Assembly: GCA_940671915.1 (NCBI GenBank) | Contig: CALNVZ010002100.1 | Coordinates: 7,353,919 to 7,417,918 of the forward strand | Length of the DNA stretch: 64,000 nucleotides | Origin: Paracentrotus lividus | Lineage: Eukaryota > Echinodermata > Echinoidea > Camarodonta > Echinidae | Direction of reading: 5' to 3' | Part shown: in pieces, positions 44,432 to 58,400 of the stretch | Position numbering within the stretch: position 1 is the stretch's first letter | How the letters are laid out: each line of letters starts with the position of its first letter | Translations under genes and position numbers: made by a program | The notes under the pieces: generated by a model | Seen by the model: only the letters and a program-made list of their open reading frames with translations | What the model was told of the DNA's origin: nothing | The model's database searches: none

Positions 44432-47340
44432 GGCGCGTATCCAGGATTTCGCACCCCGGGGGGCCCGACGTAAATTTGGCGCCCCTGTGTACTTTTCAAA
44501 TTATGGCGCCCCCCCCCCCCCCCGCCAGGCAAACATAGGCCTACGGCTTAAATGTATGTGAAGGGTTTTGAACAATAATTTATTTGAAGGTTTTTTTTTT
44601 TTTTTAATACTTGCCAATGGTGAGTTTCATGAAAAGAATTTTTTAGGTATATGAGGTATTACCGCTATAGATAAAATACGAAATATTCTAAATACGAGCG
44701 CGAAGCGCGATCAGATTTTTTTCCCTCTACTTTACGATCAGAAAGCAAAGAATTCTAAAGCAATTAGGCGGGTATCCAATTTTGTTTAGCTCTTCATCAG
44801 AATATCATATGAACGGGAGCTGTAATTTGTCCATCAAAACTATTTGAAAGCAAGCCATATAAATCATGTGAAATTGTCCATCAAGAATGTGAAATCAAAC
44901 AAATATTTATTGATTTTTGTTGTTCAGATCCTTATAATCTGCGTTACAAGAAAGAAAAAAAGGCCAGCGTGTATCGCGAGCAGAATTTTGATGTATCGGA
45001 ATAGATCTCTGAAAACGTGACATTTTATGCATTCCTCAGGTAACACAATGTAATAACTCTTTGGAAAATGAAGCTCGAGCGCGGAGCGCGATCGAAAATT
45101 TTGCTCTATGTAATAGAGACCTGAAGTTTAGGATCAATTTGGCCTCCATAATTTAAAGACCGTATGTTGCCCAGTAATTTTACTGATTATGAAAGAGAGA
45201 TGAATATTTATCTATCTAGCTGCTTATCTATCCTTCTGCTTTCCCTCCCTAAGTTTAAGATAAATTGGCGCCCCTAAGTTTAAGCTCAATTTGGCGCCCC
45301 CTAAATGTTAGTTTGGATTGGCGCCATTGTAGGGAAGGTGGGGGATAACGGACCACGTAACTTCAAGTGGCTTCTGTGACGTCACAGATAGGAGCAAGAC
45401 TATAAAAATGATATTTCCTTGACGAGTTCTTATTGAAGTTTGATAAACAATCGATCAATAATTCTCATCTCTTTCATACTTCCGGCAAAATGAAGCTGAA
45501 AAAATATCGGAAAAGGTCCGTTTTGCCCACTAGTGGGGCAAAATGACTCCGTGCATATTGTTAGTGGGCAAAATGGTACCCTATATATGGGGTACCGTTT
45601 TGCCCCGTAAGAAATAATCAACTCCTGGGGACCGATTTGTCAAAATTTGTTCAAGTTGCGCAAAATAAATGTACCTTGGAAGTCTCCAGAAGGGATGCGA
45701 GCACACCAAATTCTTCCCCAGGGTCAGCCAAATTATGGTCCTTTTTGCCCCACACCATTGGGTTCCATTTTGCCCCAAGCAGAAATACCCTACATCAGAG
45801 GGGTACAAATTTTTGAATGGCACCCCCCTCTGTAGGTATTGATTTTTTTCGATGAAACTTCAGTGGTAAATTGGTGCAGCAATGCCTCAATTTACTGTAA
45901 TACATTTTATAGAAAGAAATACTTTTGATGTCAAGCTATGAGAAAGTTCCGTTTTGCCCCTAGGGTCCGTTATGCCCCACCTTCCCCTACAATTTAGGTG
46001 ATTTGATGCCCCTGGCAAAATGCAAAAATAAATGTAACGTGTATTCAAATAAATTTAAATGTCTTGATGATTAGTATCATATAATGCAAATTGTGGTCAG
46101 AGGAAAAACACAGGCGAGAGCAGAATTTTGATGTCTTTGAATGATGAGAAAACATAGCATTGCATACGTTCCTCAGGAACACAATGTAATAACTCATTGG
46201 GAAAAGAAATGATGCAAGCGCGTAGCGCGAGCCAAAATTTTGCTATGTATATACAGACCAGGAGGAATTACAAATTTTAAAGACCATATTTCAAATACCA
46301 AGTTGTTGCCCCTTAGTTTCAGGTAAATTCGGCACACCTCCCTAAGTTCAAAATAAAGTTGGAGCCCCTAAGTTTAAGATAAATTTGGCATCTCAGGTCA
46401 ATTTGACGCCCCTACGTTTAAGCTCAATTTGGCGCCCCCTAAGATTTAGGTCAATTTGAAATGCAAAAATGAATGTAACGAGAAATCAAATAAATTGAAA
46501 TGTTTTGATGGTTAGAATCCCATAAGGTAAATTTTGGTAAGAGGAAAAACACAGGCGAGCGCGAAGCATGAACGGAAGTTTTGATGTATTCAAATGATCA
46601 GAAAAACAGGACATTTCATGCTTACCTCAGGAACACAATGTAATAATTCATTGGGGGAAAAATGAAGCGAGCGCGAAGCGCGAGCGAAAATTTTGCTATG
46701 TATATACAGACCCGGATGCATGAATTTTGAAATTTTGTTCTATCTATATAGAGACCATATTTTAAAAACATATTTGTTGCCCCCTTAGTTTCAGGTAAAT
46801 TCGGCGCCCCTTAGTACCAGATCATTTGGGCGCCCTATAAGTGTAAGCTCAATTTGGCGCCCCTAATTTTAAAATCGATTTGACATCCCCTTCATTTCAG
46901 TGCCCCCATAAGTTTCAGGTCATCTTGGCGCCCGTAGGCCTACGTGTAAGCTCAATTTGACGCCGCTAATATGTTGAACAAAAATTTGAAATGCAAAAAA
47001 AATAATATTAAAAAAAAGAAGAAATAAATGAATAAAAAATGTAACGTGAAAACAAGTAAATTTAAATGTTTTGACGGTTGGAATCCCATAATGAATATTC
47101 TGGTAAAAGAGGAAACACATAGGCGTGTGCGAACAGGGAACGGAAATTTTGATGCATTCGAATGATTAGAAAACATGTCATTTTACGCGTTCCTCGAACC
47201 AATGTAATAAATCAATGGGAAAAGATGATGCGAGCGAAAATTTTGCCATGTATATACAAACCGGTAGGCATGGAATTTTTAATTTTTGCTATTTCTAGAT
47301 AGAGACCATTTTAAAGACCCCTTTTCACTGATTTTTAATC
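44432..47340. repeat. Repeat block, tandem units of about 460-560 bp, split by a MITE
   Basis: Four units share ACACAATGTAATAA, then GCGAGCGCGAAGCGCGAGCG-like words and AAAATTTTGCTATGTATATA with AGACC, at about 45043, 46172, 46633 and 47190. The first interval is longer because the MITE at 45329-45990 sits in it. Between units lie rows of AATTTGGCGCCCCTAAG. The left end (ATCCAGGATTTCGCACCCCG) matches the end of the repeat at 36225-36595 in inverse orientation. Confidence 0.7.
45329..45990. mobile_element. 662-bp MITE, twin copy B
   Basis: Same length and order as 43187-43848. The ends are GTAGGGAAGGTGGGGGATAA (two small changes from copy A) and TATGCCCCACCTTCCCCTAC. It interrupts the GGCGCC repeat block, with ATT before and AAT after. 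Confidence 0.88.
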
Positions 47341-48045
47341 ATAATACTTTTTCTGGTTGCACATTATATAAAATTGACACGAAGTTAGATATTTCATCAT
47401 TTATCAATACACCAATACCATGAATTCCACCATACACAGATTGACTTTGGTTTATCTTTTCTTTGTAAATAAAATTGTAACCTAAAGGGTATCAAGTTCT
47501 CATAAGAATAACACTTGGCGCCCCATATACTCATACAATTTACAATTATTAATCGAATGGAAATTTACAACGCTGTACGTGTGGAAATGTACCGCAAATT
47601 CAAAGCGAGCTACCAAAACAATAAACTGCCTTCGTCTGCGAGCTGCCCTTGTTCGTGGAAGTCATTGTTGACTTAGTCTCGATAGACGATACCTCTGTAA
47701 TGTTAACATCTAACATCTAGATCTACGTTTATGCCTAGACCCTCTTGAATCTTGTTACTGTTATTGTTGTGCTACAGGCAGTAAAGCCTATCTTTTAGCC
47801 TATCTTTTATCCGACTCCTCAGGCTCAGCTACGCTGCCACGAAGTTTACGGGCTGCCGGTGCCGCAGTGGGTATCCGCCGCACTATATAGAGAGGAATCT
47901 AACAGTTAGGCCTACTATCATTAATACGCTGAGGAACGTAAAATCTGCGATATGTTCATCATGTCAGTCTAAGTAAGTAGAGGTCTACTAGATAATTGAC
48001 TTGGTGATCATCATGATAATGATGACTTAATTGTGCTAAGTATGG

Positions 48046-48955
48046 CAGTGTATTGTATTACCGGATGCCTTTATTTTACTGCTTTAAAAAGGACAGTTTG
48101 AGGAAATGAAATTAAGAAAAATTCGCACTAGTTATTCCAAATATTGTCAAATTTATGAAAATGTTAAAATTCTTTGATATTTACCAACAGTTTTCTTTGT
48201 ATCGCGCTTGCCGCATACCCCTCTACGAAAAACAATTATTTTTGCGCCTGACAAATTGCATTATAATTCCGGACGCGCCCCCTCTATCTATGGGATACAA
48301 CATTATAATTGCGTGTTATTTTTAATTTGTTTTCGATCATCATATTTTTATGCTCTTGACTAGACGAGACTGGCATTGGATTTATTTGGGGTTTTTGTTT
48401 GATAAAACATATCCTTTATTTCTTAATCTTTGTCTTTTTGTGTGATCCAAGCCTTAAGAAAGATAATTGTTTCAATTAACTTATCAACTTTGGATAATGT
48501 TTATCGACGTTCCTGTTCTCTATCTATCGCTCTTGCACTTGCGCGATCGTCATGATTGGAAAACCGGCTGCGGCATGCGGCGCAAATGAACCGGCTGCAC
48601 GGCACTAGAATCAATCACCACGGCCACATAACCGCACGTCAACATTCGGATCGAGCGGACGCCGAGCGAGAGGTTGAAATTCGGCAAACAAGGCTCATTT
48701 TTTCATCAAAAAATAGATCCTCTATATCAATTGTTAATGTAAAGGTATGCAATGTGAAAATTTAACCATTTTCTATCAAAAAAGAGATAAATAAGGTAAA
48801 ACTTATATTTTTTTGCCTCATTTTAGCAATCTTGTTCCATGTTTTGGTGTGTGGAATTTAACTGCGCCGACCTACGCGCACAAAATTGCTTTAGTGCGCA
48901 GTAATATGTGCGTCCGGAATTATAATAGTGTCCGGTAATACAATGCGTCACTATA
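48046..48955. mobile_element. Non-autonomous element with TGTATTACCGGA ends
   Basis: The left end GTGTATTGTATTACCGGATG pairs with GTCCGGTAATACAATGCG at the right. An inner pair ATTATAATTCCGGACGCG (48269) and GCGTCCGGAATTATAATA (48911) supports the folding. About 900 bp, non-coding. The GC-richer interior (48540-48680) shows no gene. Confidence 0.6.
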
Positions 48956-49272
48956 CAAGTTGGGGGAATTTGTGAGAGCAAAATTTAATTTCGCGAGTTT
49001 GGTGATGATTTCATGACTATAAAAAGCCATGGCATGTAATGAAGTGGAAATTTTCGTGATGACTGACTCGCGAAATTCGCGAAAATAACCACTTATGTGG
49101 ATCATGACATGAGATTGATGTTCTGACCTCGTACTGTCGTACTCTCTACATCATTCCAATAACCTGACTTCACCATACTTAATCTGGAATCTAACTTGTT
49201 ACATGTAGATCTATGCGTGTAACGTTCATTCAATTGTTAACCTTTAGATCTACTTTTCTTTAACTGTTTTAG

Positions 49273-49490
49273 TTTGGAGCTTGAGGAAGAGAAGACGATC
49301 AATCAAGAGAGCCTCACTACATGCTGCACTCTACCTGGACTGACGGACGGACAGCAGGATTTGGCCACAATCATGGTGCGCTTAACTCCACGTTTTCTTG
49401 CTGTTGTGAAGAAGAATTTGCAGGCCCAGATGGAATATTACTCCAAGTTCTCTCCATCCCCTCTTTCTATTAAACAGTTCATGGATTTTG
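49273..49490 (+). CDS. PDK: PDK exon 1 or 2 (5' UTR end and start)
   Basis: It follows a TTTTAG acceptor-like site. An open frame runs through the whole exon, but the family homology starts near ATG 49373 (ACAATCATGG). From there it reads [15 protein letters not shown], then [20 protein letters not shown], ending one base into Gly before GTAAGT. A further upstream leader exon cannot be excluded. Confidence 0.85.
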
Positions 49491-52400
49491 GTAAGTATTT
49501 CTAGAGTCGAGACCAAGCCTATTTGAAAATTTTAACACTACACAGTAACACAGCACAGTGACTCACAGCCACAGCACTTTATATGCACAACATTTTAAAA
49601 TTGGGTCAAATTTTTTTTGACCTAAGAGACCTAAGAGTCTAATTTTTGCCTCGCCTAAACGAAATTCGGCAGAGACCTACAATAATCACTTTTCATGTTA
49701 GTCTGTTGGTATGCAGTAGCGGACGCAGCCAGATTTCATACATTGGATGTATCGGGCCCATGCGTAAACATAATAGAGCCGCTTTTGTCCCCGGACAATT
49801 GGGCCCGAGAAATGCATTCAATTTGATTTTCTTGGATTCGTCTGGGTATGTTGGTTTGTTACGAAAATGTTAATGTTTTGTTTAACTTGCTCTCATTTCT
49901 TTATTTCTTCATCATTTGTGTTCACCCTTAGTTTCATTTTGATTTTTCTTTTTGATCTTTCTTTTTCTCATTAATTTGTTTTTATTACAGGTCAGAGTAA
50001 AGATGTAGATTCAGCCAAGTCCTTTGTGTTTCTCAGGCAAGAACTTCCAGTCCGAATTGCCAATATCATGAAAGAGATCAACTTGCTCCCAGAGAAGCTT
50101 CTACAGATGCCTTCTGTCCGTATGGTGCAAGGATGGTGAGACTTTATCTTAATTGAGCACAGTCTATTGCTTTGCAGATAAATAATGAATACAGTGTGTC
50201 CCCAGTCAATCTTCAGGGCCTCAAAAATGTGTCTTATTTAGCACACAGCACTGTCCTTGATTTGACCTCTCAAACCGTGCGGAAAGACGTGTTTTCAAAC
50301 TGCGATTTCTTCGCCTACAGGGTAAATTATTGAATCATTTCTTTTGCACCTCATTAGCAAAAAACTAAATTATATGAAAATTATTCATCTGAATACAGAA
50401 AAGCACAATTTCTTGATCAGTCAAATGGCCGAACACATTAGTTGTGGATTTAGGCAGGGACGTTAGAAGCCTGTGCCACATGTTTTTTTTTTTTTTTTTT
50501 GTGGTCGAGTATTAACATACATTGAACTCGATATTCATTCTTCTTTTTCCCCATTTTCCAGTGCTTTTTTAAAATTTTTTTTTAATAAAGGGCCAGGGGT
50601 AGATGGGCTATGTTATATATATCGCCATGCTGGACCTGCCTTGAGTGGTAGTCATTACCAAGGAAAGATATGATTATTATTAATGCGCCTTGAGCACTCT
50701 ACAGAGTGGATACGTGCGCAATACAAATCACATAATTATTATTATTATTATTATTATTATTATGAAGGTGGTAAGTGTTTGTCATGAAATAAATTGCTGT
50801 CCATGTGTTTCCCCCTAAATTGTAGATAAAAGAATATAAACTTACAATTATGAAAGTAATTAATATATTTGAAATATTTGTTTGTTTCTTTGTTAGCCTG
50901 TTGTTGTTTTTTTTTCCAGAGGAACAACCGGTATAAACAGTGATTAGTTATGAATGCATTTATCTTCCTGTTCAGGTATCAACAAACTTTCATAGAATTG
51001 CTGGAGTATGTGGAAAAATCAGAAGACGATGATGGAACATTATCACGGTAAGAGACTTTGTTGACTATCAGACAATATATTTTTTGTGGGCACTCCTGAG
51101 ACACTGATCAAGAGAAATCTATTCAGATTGCAATAATGATACAACATTTAAGTTTTTCAGCATGATTGTTGGGGTAAAAATAAGAAATAATATATATTCA
51201 TGCACATGCAATCTCTAAAGATATCAAGATTAGAAAATTTATCACTGACTTATCAAGGAAATTTCACTTATCATATGTTTAATTAATTTTTGCCTCCATA
51301 ACTTCGTGCCAGATGTATAAATGTTACAAATAATTGACTTAGTTATGCCCAACTCCTCTTTGGCCACCAAGGAAGGGAATTTCAACACACCCGGGTTGCA
51401 TATACATCTTGCGCTGAATCATCGCTTGCCTGATGGCGCAAGTGACTTAGAACTTTTTTCACTTAACCCGGGAAGGGGGTAGATGGCAGATCATACAGTG
51501 TAGATGATAAAGAATAGCTCTAAAAAGAAATTTATGCACATTTTACCATTTCAGGAAATTACAATTTCAAGACTACAATGGCAATTGATCTATTGAATAA
51601 AATGATTTATGTCTTACCCCAGGTACATAGATCAACTCACTACAATCAGAAACAGGCATGTCAATGTTGTTGAGACTATGGCACAGGTGAGCATTTGGGG
51701 TCTAATTTTGAGGGGCATTTTGTTGATGGATTTATGGAAAAACCATGTTCATAAGTATTCATACCCTTGGGGTAACCAGTTGAATTTTTTCATTTTATAA
51801 GCACGATTATAAAGTTTTTCTTGAAATGACCATCCAAAATAATTCTTGCAAGTGTCCACTTTCCAATGGTATAAACAACAGGAATAACTAAACTGTATAT
51901 GAAAAAGTTATGTCCTAAAGTCAAGTTGTGGAACTTTTATTTAGGGGTTTATAATGAAGAAGTAATAAGTTAAGATTTCTATGAGTTATTATTAAAGTTA
52001 CTCTAACTTGACCACCATAATGCTTAGGATCACCAGTATGAAGCACTATATAAATGTAATTATTATCATTACTATTATTTTCTAATGTGATATTTTGAAA
52101 AAAATCTAAATATAGTAGTAAACTGCATCAATATGTGAATGCACTTGGATAATTATATCAAGTTATTTTATTATATTATAGTATTAATTATATTATATTA
52201 TATTATATTATATTGAATTATATTATATCATATCAAACAGGGTATACTGGAAATGAGAGAAAGCTACAGAGTAGACCAACATGAAGAAAACAATGTACAG
52301 TACTTCCTAGACAGGTTTTACCTCTCAAGAATTAGCATCAGGATGCTCATCAACCAACACAGTAAGTACCGATGATCCAAACAAGTAATGATCAGTTTAT

Positions 52401-55400
52401 TGGCAGCAGTTCCCGTAACAGCACAAGGGGAGGGACACAATTCTAATTTTTAGGGTTGGTTACATTTTAAATTTCAAAGGCACAGCGCCGCATTAAAATT
52501 TCATCTCCATGTGCACTTTCATTTGAATATGACCACAAGGTAGTTTTGACGGCCTCCTTTGGTGGATGTTAGTTCAACATGGCTCACAGATCACAAATGA
52601 AAGTGGAATATCAAAAGTATTACGTGTTGTGATAACAACAGAGCAAGAAATGCGTTTTGAATTTTTTTTTTCTCTCTCTCTTTTTGTGATGTTGCCAAAA
52701 TACCATGTACATTTTACTGGTGAAGTCTAATAAATAGCTGCTGGTAATGATAAGGATACAATAGGTATTATTGTAGCCTTGACTTCCTGTACTTCCTCGA
52801 CTTCCTTCCTTTCTTGATCCTGCTATTTTTGTCTTTTTCTGTAAAGTCCCGAGGAATGAAATAGCCAAAAACGAAAGCTAATATGCTACATAATATATGT
52901 AGCACATTAGCTTTAAAAAAAAACAAAAAAAACATCAATTCCAAATTTAGGTGTTTTTATTGTCCATCTAGAAAGTATTTAAAGGGGAATCCAACCCAAG
53001 GAGAGAATCAACCTTACAGGAAAGAGGAAAATGAGAGGAGCAATCTAAAAAAAGTTTCATCAAAATCGGTTATAAAATAAGAAAGTTATGGAAGTTTGAA
53101 AAGCCTAGTTGTTCCTTCTATGGGGATCCTCAAATTGGCATCATCGGCTTCAAAATGGCCGATCTTATGGACAACTCTCCATTCGTTTTGTACACAAATT
53201 TTCAGATTTTCCCCATTTTTTTTCGAAATATATCTTACCTCCTTCTGAGCTCAACATATGTTGTGTGAAATATATTTTCCCATGACATATTTTGAGCCCA
53301 GAAGTAAAGAAGACATATTTTGAAAGAAAATGGGGAAAATCTGAAAATTTGTGTACAAAACGAATGGAGAGTTGTCCATAAGATCTGCCATTTTGAAGCC
53401 GATGATGCCAATTTGAGGATCCCCATAGAAGGAACAACTAGACTTTTCAAACTTCCATAACTCTCTTATTTTATAACCGATTTTGATGAAACTTTTTTAG
53501 ATTGCCCCTCTCATTTTCCTCTTTCCTGTAAGGTTAATTCTCTCCTTAGGTTGGATTCCCCTTTAATTAAAAAGATGACCGAACTTCAACTAGGCCATCT
53601 CTCCCAAATACTAGAAAAATTACCCCTAATATAATGGCGAGGTTGTTGACGTCAAAGGATGTTAACAGAATGCTACAACATTGCAAGCATTGAATTTGCC
53701 CTTTCATTTCATAACAATAGAATTCTAGCACACAGGCGGTCTATTGTCCTGACATAGCAATAGCAAACATGTTTTCTAAAGGCGAAACCCAATCATGCCT
53801 GGCCGCAGGACTGCTGTAACATTCCATTAACATCCTTTGACGTCATTAACCGCGCCATTAAATTAGGGTTAACTTTTCAAGTATTTGGGAGGGGTGGCCT
53901 GGCTGCGGTTTGATCATCTTTTTAATGATATACTTTCTAGATGTATAATAAAAACACCTAAATTTGGAATTGTTGTATTATGTAGCAAATTAGCTTTCGT
54001 TTTTGGCTATTTCATTTCTCGGTGCTGTTGGGGACTTTAATAGACCGGCATGAAAGATGCTCACAAAAATGACATACCGGTAGATATCTCAAAATATGTA
54101 GCTTAGATATTTGGATAAAGGCTACTTAGTCTTAGTATGTTATCATTTTTTGTCATTTTTAGCTTTGATGTTTGGACATACACCGAAGACACATCCTCTC
54201 CATGTTGGAAGTATAGACCCTAGCTGTGATATTGTTGCTGTATTACGGGGTAGGTAATGATAAAATTAAGTAATTGCTGGGGTATCCAATAATTGTCTCG
54301 ACTTCTATAAAGAAGATCTGAACAGAAATGGATCATTATCAAAAGCTCTTATGATTCAGATCAATCCAGGGGCATTTCATCAAAGGACTTGTCGGACATT
54401 TTATCCCAAAAATTTGCTCTCAGCCAATCAGATGCAAGCATTTCAGTAGCTTATAACAGTTTGACGGATAAAATGTCCGACAAGTCCTTTCATGAAACAC
54501 CCCCAGATTTTTAAAAGCACATGTATAGGGCTTTGTTTGTATCTTCTATGATTTTCTAACAAAATTACTCTATATTTGCACTTTTGTAACAAAATTAGTT
54601 AGTTTTGAAACTTATAGAATTAAAGCCCAGAATGTTCGCGCCCATTTATGTTAGTAAACAAAATACATGAATTAAATTATACCGTGGTAATCTTCCACAA
54701 GTGCACCATTATAATAATATGTTGTTAGGTTGATCGAGAGGCGCACAAAAAATTATGTTCAACGTATTAAAAAAACATGAAATCTGCAAAAATAAATTGG
54801 TTCAAGATGTTAAGGAGTTTTATTGATGACTTTTTAAACATCTAAAGGCTGTTACTAAGCCGGGTGGTGTTGCATAAAACTTTTTTTCTAACCCGAGTTT
54901 TCTCGGGTTAAAAAACTCAGCTTATGTAGACCTATTTCTTAGGTTATTCAACCCTGAGTTTTAAAACGCCCTAAAAATTTAATTGCATTATACTTTTGAA
55001 AACTCTGGTATGTTTTTATGCAATGGAAAAACAGTAAAAATCCAGAAAATATTGTAACCGGAGTTTTCAGATTTCTAAAACCGGAACTCCGGTTAGTAGA
55101 GTTTTATGCAACAGGGTGCTGGTACATTCCTATCCATCCTATTAAACACAGACCTGATTATTTAGGTGGGGGGGGGGGGGGGAGGGGGTGGGAACAGGGA
55201 TTTTAATTGTGCACCAAATCGACTCGGTGATGTGCATGCGCCAATGGTTAGTGATCATTTAATCTTGTCAGCCTTTTATGAAGAAATTTTGATAAAAGAA
55301 CAAGATGTAAACAAATAATCTTGATTGTTTTTTATCATCAGATGCGTATGACAGTGCCAAGTACTTTGTGACCAATATAACCTGGCCCTCACCAGACATT

Positions 55401-58400
55401 GATGAAGGTGGATTAATGGTGAGTATTGATCAGGGTATTTTAAAGTAGAATATCTGAAGATAAGAGTAGATGTGGTAGAATAACTTTCTTTTTATTTTGT
55501 TTAAGGGACATATCTTGATCTGAAGTTACAGGGCATTGAAAATTCAAATTTTTGGAGGGTTGTTGAGATTGACGTCGGACTGGGGTTGAAGGGAATGGCA
55601 GTTATGTTATTATAATTAGCTCCGTCTAGAGGTTGATATCACTTCCGATATTTCCATTCTGTGTTCATCTTGTTTTATCTTAGAGTGCTACTTCATCATT
55701 TTAACATCATCAAAATCAATATTCAGTATGTATGTCATCTCTGACTAGCCTCTCTACTGATCCTTAACCCGGTAAATCAGGACTGCTGGGCGCGCTTCGA
55801 TTGCGCCCCCCCACTCCCGACCACGTCCGTGTACTACCCTACCCCCTTTCCCCCCTTTCCCCCCCTTATCCCCCTTTCCCCCCCCTTATCCCCCCCCTCC
55901 TCCCCCCCCCCTCCATCCCCATCGCTATTATCAAGATGTGTAATAGGGAGGCTTGTTTATACGAAAGGAGATGAGAAAGGTGGGCCAGTATATAGTGGCA
56001 GGGTATGAGCAATTTCATTGGTGATCGGTGTCTTAGGTTTCACATTTTGGGCTACGCCAAGATGACGGTAGCAAAGCTTAAGATTCATTGGCTAGATACA
56101 ATAGATTTATAATCACAGATAATAGAGATCAGTACTTCATGGTTATGGGGCCTTGTTTCACATATTGTTTTTCATTGTTTCTTCCTCCTTATTCTCCCTT
56201 ACATCTTGTTGAATTTTGAAATGCTATACATTGAAGCGTAGTCACTCAGTCTACAGAGAAAGATTGTTGCTAGGGACAAAGAGGAATCTGATTGTTTTTT
56301 GAAAACCTAGAATAAATTTGTGAAGTATGTTCCAATTCGCTAGTCCTTTCCGCCCCAAGCTCGGTGATGGCAGTGAGTAGCTATATGCGTATGTGTAATG
56401 TACCTTCTCATCTCTACCACATCATGGCTTTGAACTTATTAAAGTAAAGTGTAAGTGACACACACATCAAGTGTGCTTCCAATGAGTGTGTGATAAGACA
56501 TACCTGTTCACTACGCATGGTTTACTTTGGTGTGAAACTTTTGCCTCTCCGGCGAAAATTTGTCGAAAGGTATCAAGAAGAACGAATGGCCACGCAGAGA
56601 AAATGTTCTTGGTGTTGAAGCAGTAAACTCACATGGTTTTCTACTGGGGTAACTTAGAAGAGTCGAACCTTTTAAAAGTTCCTAGTAGGATGTTGCTCAA
56701 CATGTCTTTAAAAATAAATAAAAACAATTCTTTCTACTTATTCAGAAAAATTTCCTCCTTGTGATTGAAGAGAAACAAAATTCAAGTTATTTCATTGAAG
56801 TATTTCTACATACATTCCAAATGATCTTTTGTTTTATCTGTTATTGTACAATTGATTGTAGAATCTATGCGTGCCGTGATGGAACATAAGGTCCCTTCTG
56901 CTATCTGAATATCACGTTCCATTGGGATCCTGGTCACCAAGGGAATAGGAAGATGGTTACCATCAAGGTCAGTAAAAATATCTGTAGCTCGACATTATCC
57001 ATCTTTATACTATTCCAACAGTTGCATTGTGTTTCTTTATTTGCCTGGTTGTGCATAGGGTAATTTTTGAAAACAATATAAATCAAGATAATATCGTCAA
57101 AATATAAAGTCTGCCACTAGTACAGGGGTGATAAAAAAATACTAGGGAGCGAAGTGACCAAACCCGAGGGAGCGAAGCAACAGAGGGGAAGAGGGTGTGG
57201 GAAGGGGTTGTCCCCCCTCCCACGGTAGGGACTTTTTGCATTTTGGGACTTTAAATTGTGCAAGTTTGTGCATACCTGGAGGGGGGAAAAATATAATTAA
57301 AATTATTAATAAAAAAAAAAAAAAAAAAAAATTAAANNNNNNNNNNNNNNNNNNNNNNNNNNNNNNNNNNNNNNNNNNNNNNNNNNNNNNAAAAAAAAAA
57401 AAAAAAAAAAAAAATTAAATCGCAAGTCCCATTTAAATCGCAGGAATATCACCCCTTCTTGTACCTAGGGGCTGTCATAAGTACTTTTGTCTTCCTTTGA
57501 AAACATCTGACAAACTTCAACATAATAAATTAAAACCTGTCAGTTAAATTCTCTCTCTTTCTGCTCATGTATAATTCAAAGACTTTCAGAACAAAACACT
57601 GTCGACAAGGTAACACTGTACTGCTATGTCTCTCTCTACCCTGTTCAGGTATCTGATGAAGGTGGCGGAATTCCAAAAAGTGAGATAGATCTGCTGTTCA
57701 ACTACATGTACTCCACTGCACCCACACCTCCGAAGCCTGGAGTCAGTACAATACCTCCATTGGTATGTAAAAGATAGATTGGTAAAAAAGTATTGGTCAT
57801 TTTCAAATAAAAGTGGACATTTGGCTGAAATTTTTATGTGGTGCTGTGCCTTTGTAAGTGCTAATTAGAGTCTGAAATTAACACAAAGGCCTCTTTACAA
57901 TATGACCAATTATTTTAGTTCAAACATTCTGTGATTCAGTTTCCTTGCGCTGAATAATTGATCAAACAGAAATTTGCACATTTGGGACTATGGTGCTTTA
58001 ACCCTAACTTACCTGGGGGGGGGGCCATTTTGGCCCCCCCTCGACATTTTTCGCGATAAATCTGCAGTGTGAAATTTTTTGATCGCGCCACTCACTGACT
58101 TTTTACTTTCAAGTCTTGCGCATCTTTTAAAACTATTTTCGCGAAAATCGGGTGCGTGTACGTTACGTTGCACGTTACAACGACTTTTCAAAAATTTTTC
58201 GTCAGAACCAAAATGGCTCAAAAACGTGTTTTCAATGTACAAAGATCAATACAAAAGTGTTTTCAGCTAGAAATCAATAATGAGTGATTATTTTAATTTT
58301 ATTGACAAGAGTCATTTAATTGGATGCTATTTATGGCCGAAATAATGTCACGGATGAATTGTGTCGAAAAAACAATAAAAAAAAACGTCAAAAAACAAAG

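Noticed and set aside
43404..45835. Paired open frames of 60-96 codons, found twice
   Set aside because: They lie wholly inside the twin 662-bp MITEs and are repeated only because the elements are; both strands are open owing to GGGGCAAAA words.
48556..48765. GC-richer 69-codon frame as a possible PDK first exon
   Set aside because: It sits inside the TGTATTACCGGA-ended element, is rich in His/Arg without a mitochondrial leader pattern, and has no clear donor in phase with 49273.
57197..57418. Lysine-rich open frame across the N gap
   Set aside because: An artefact of translating poly(A) and undetermined bases.
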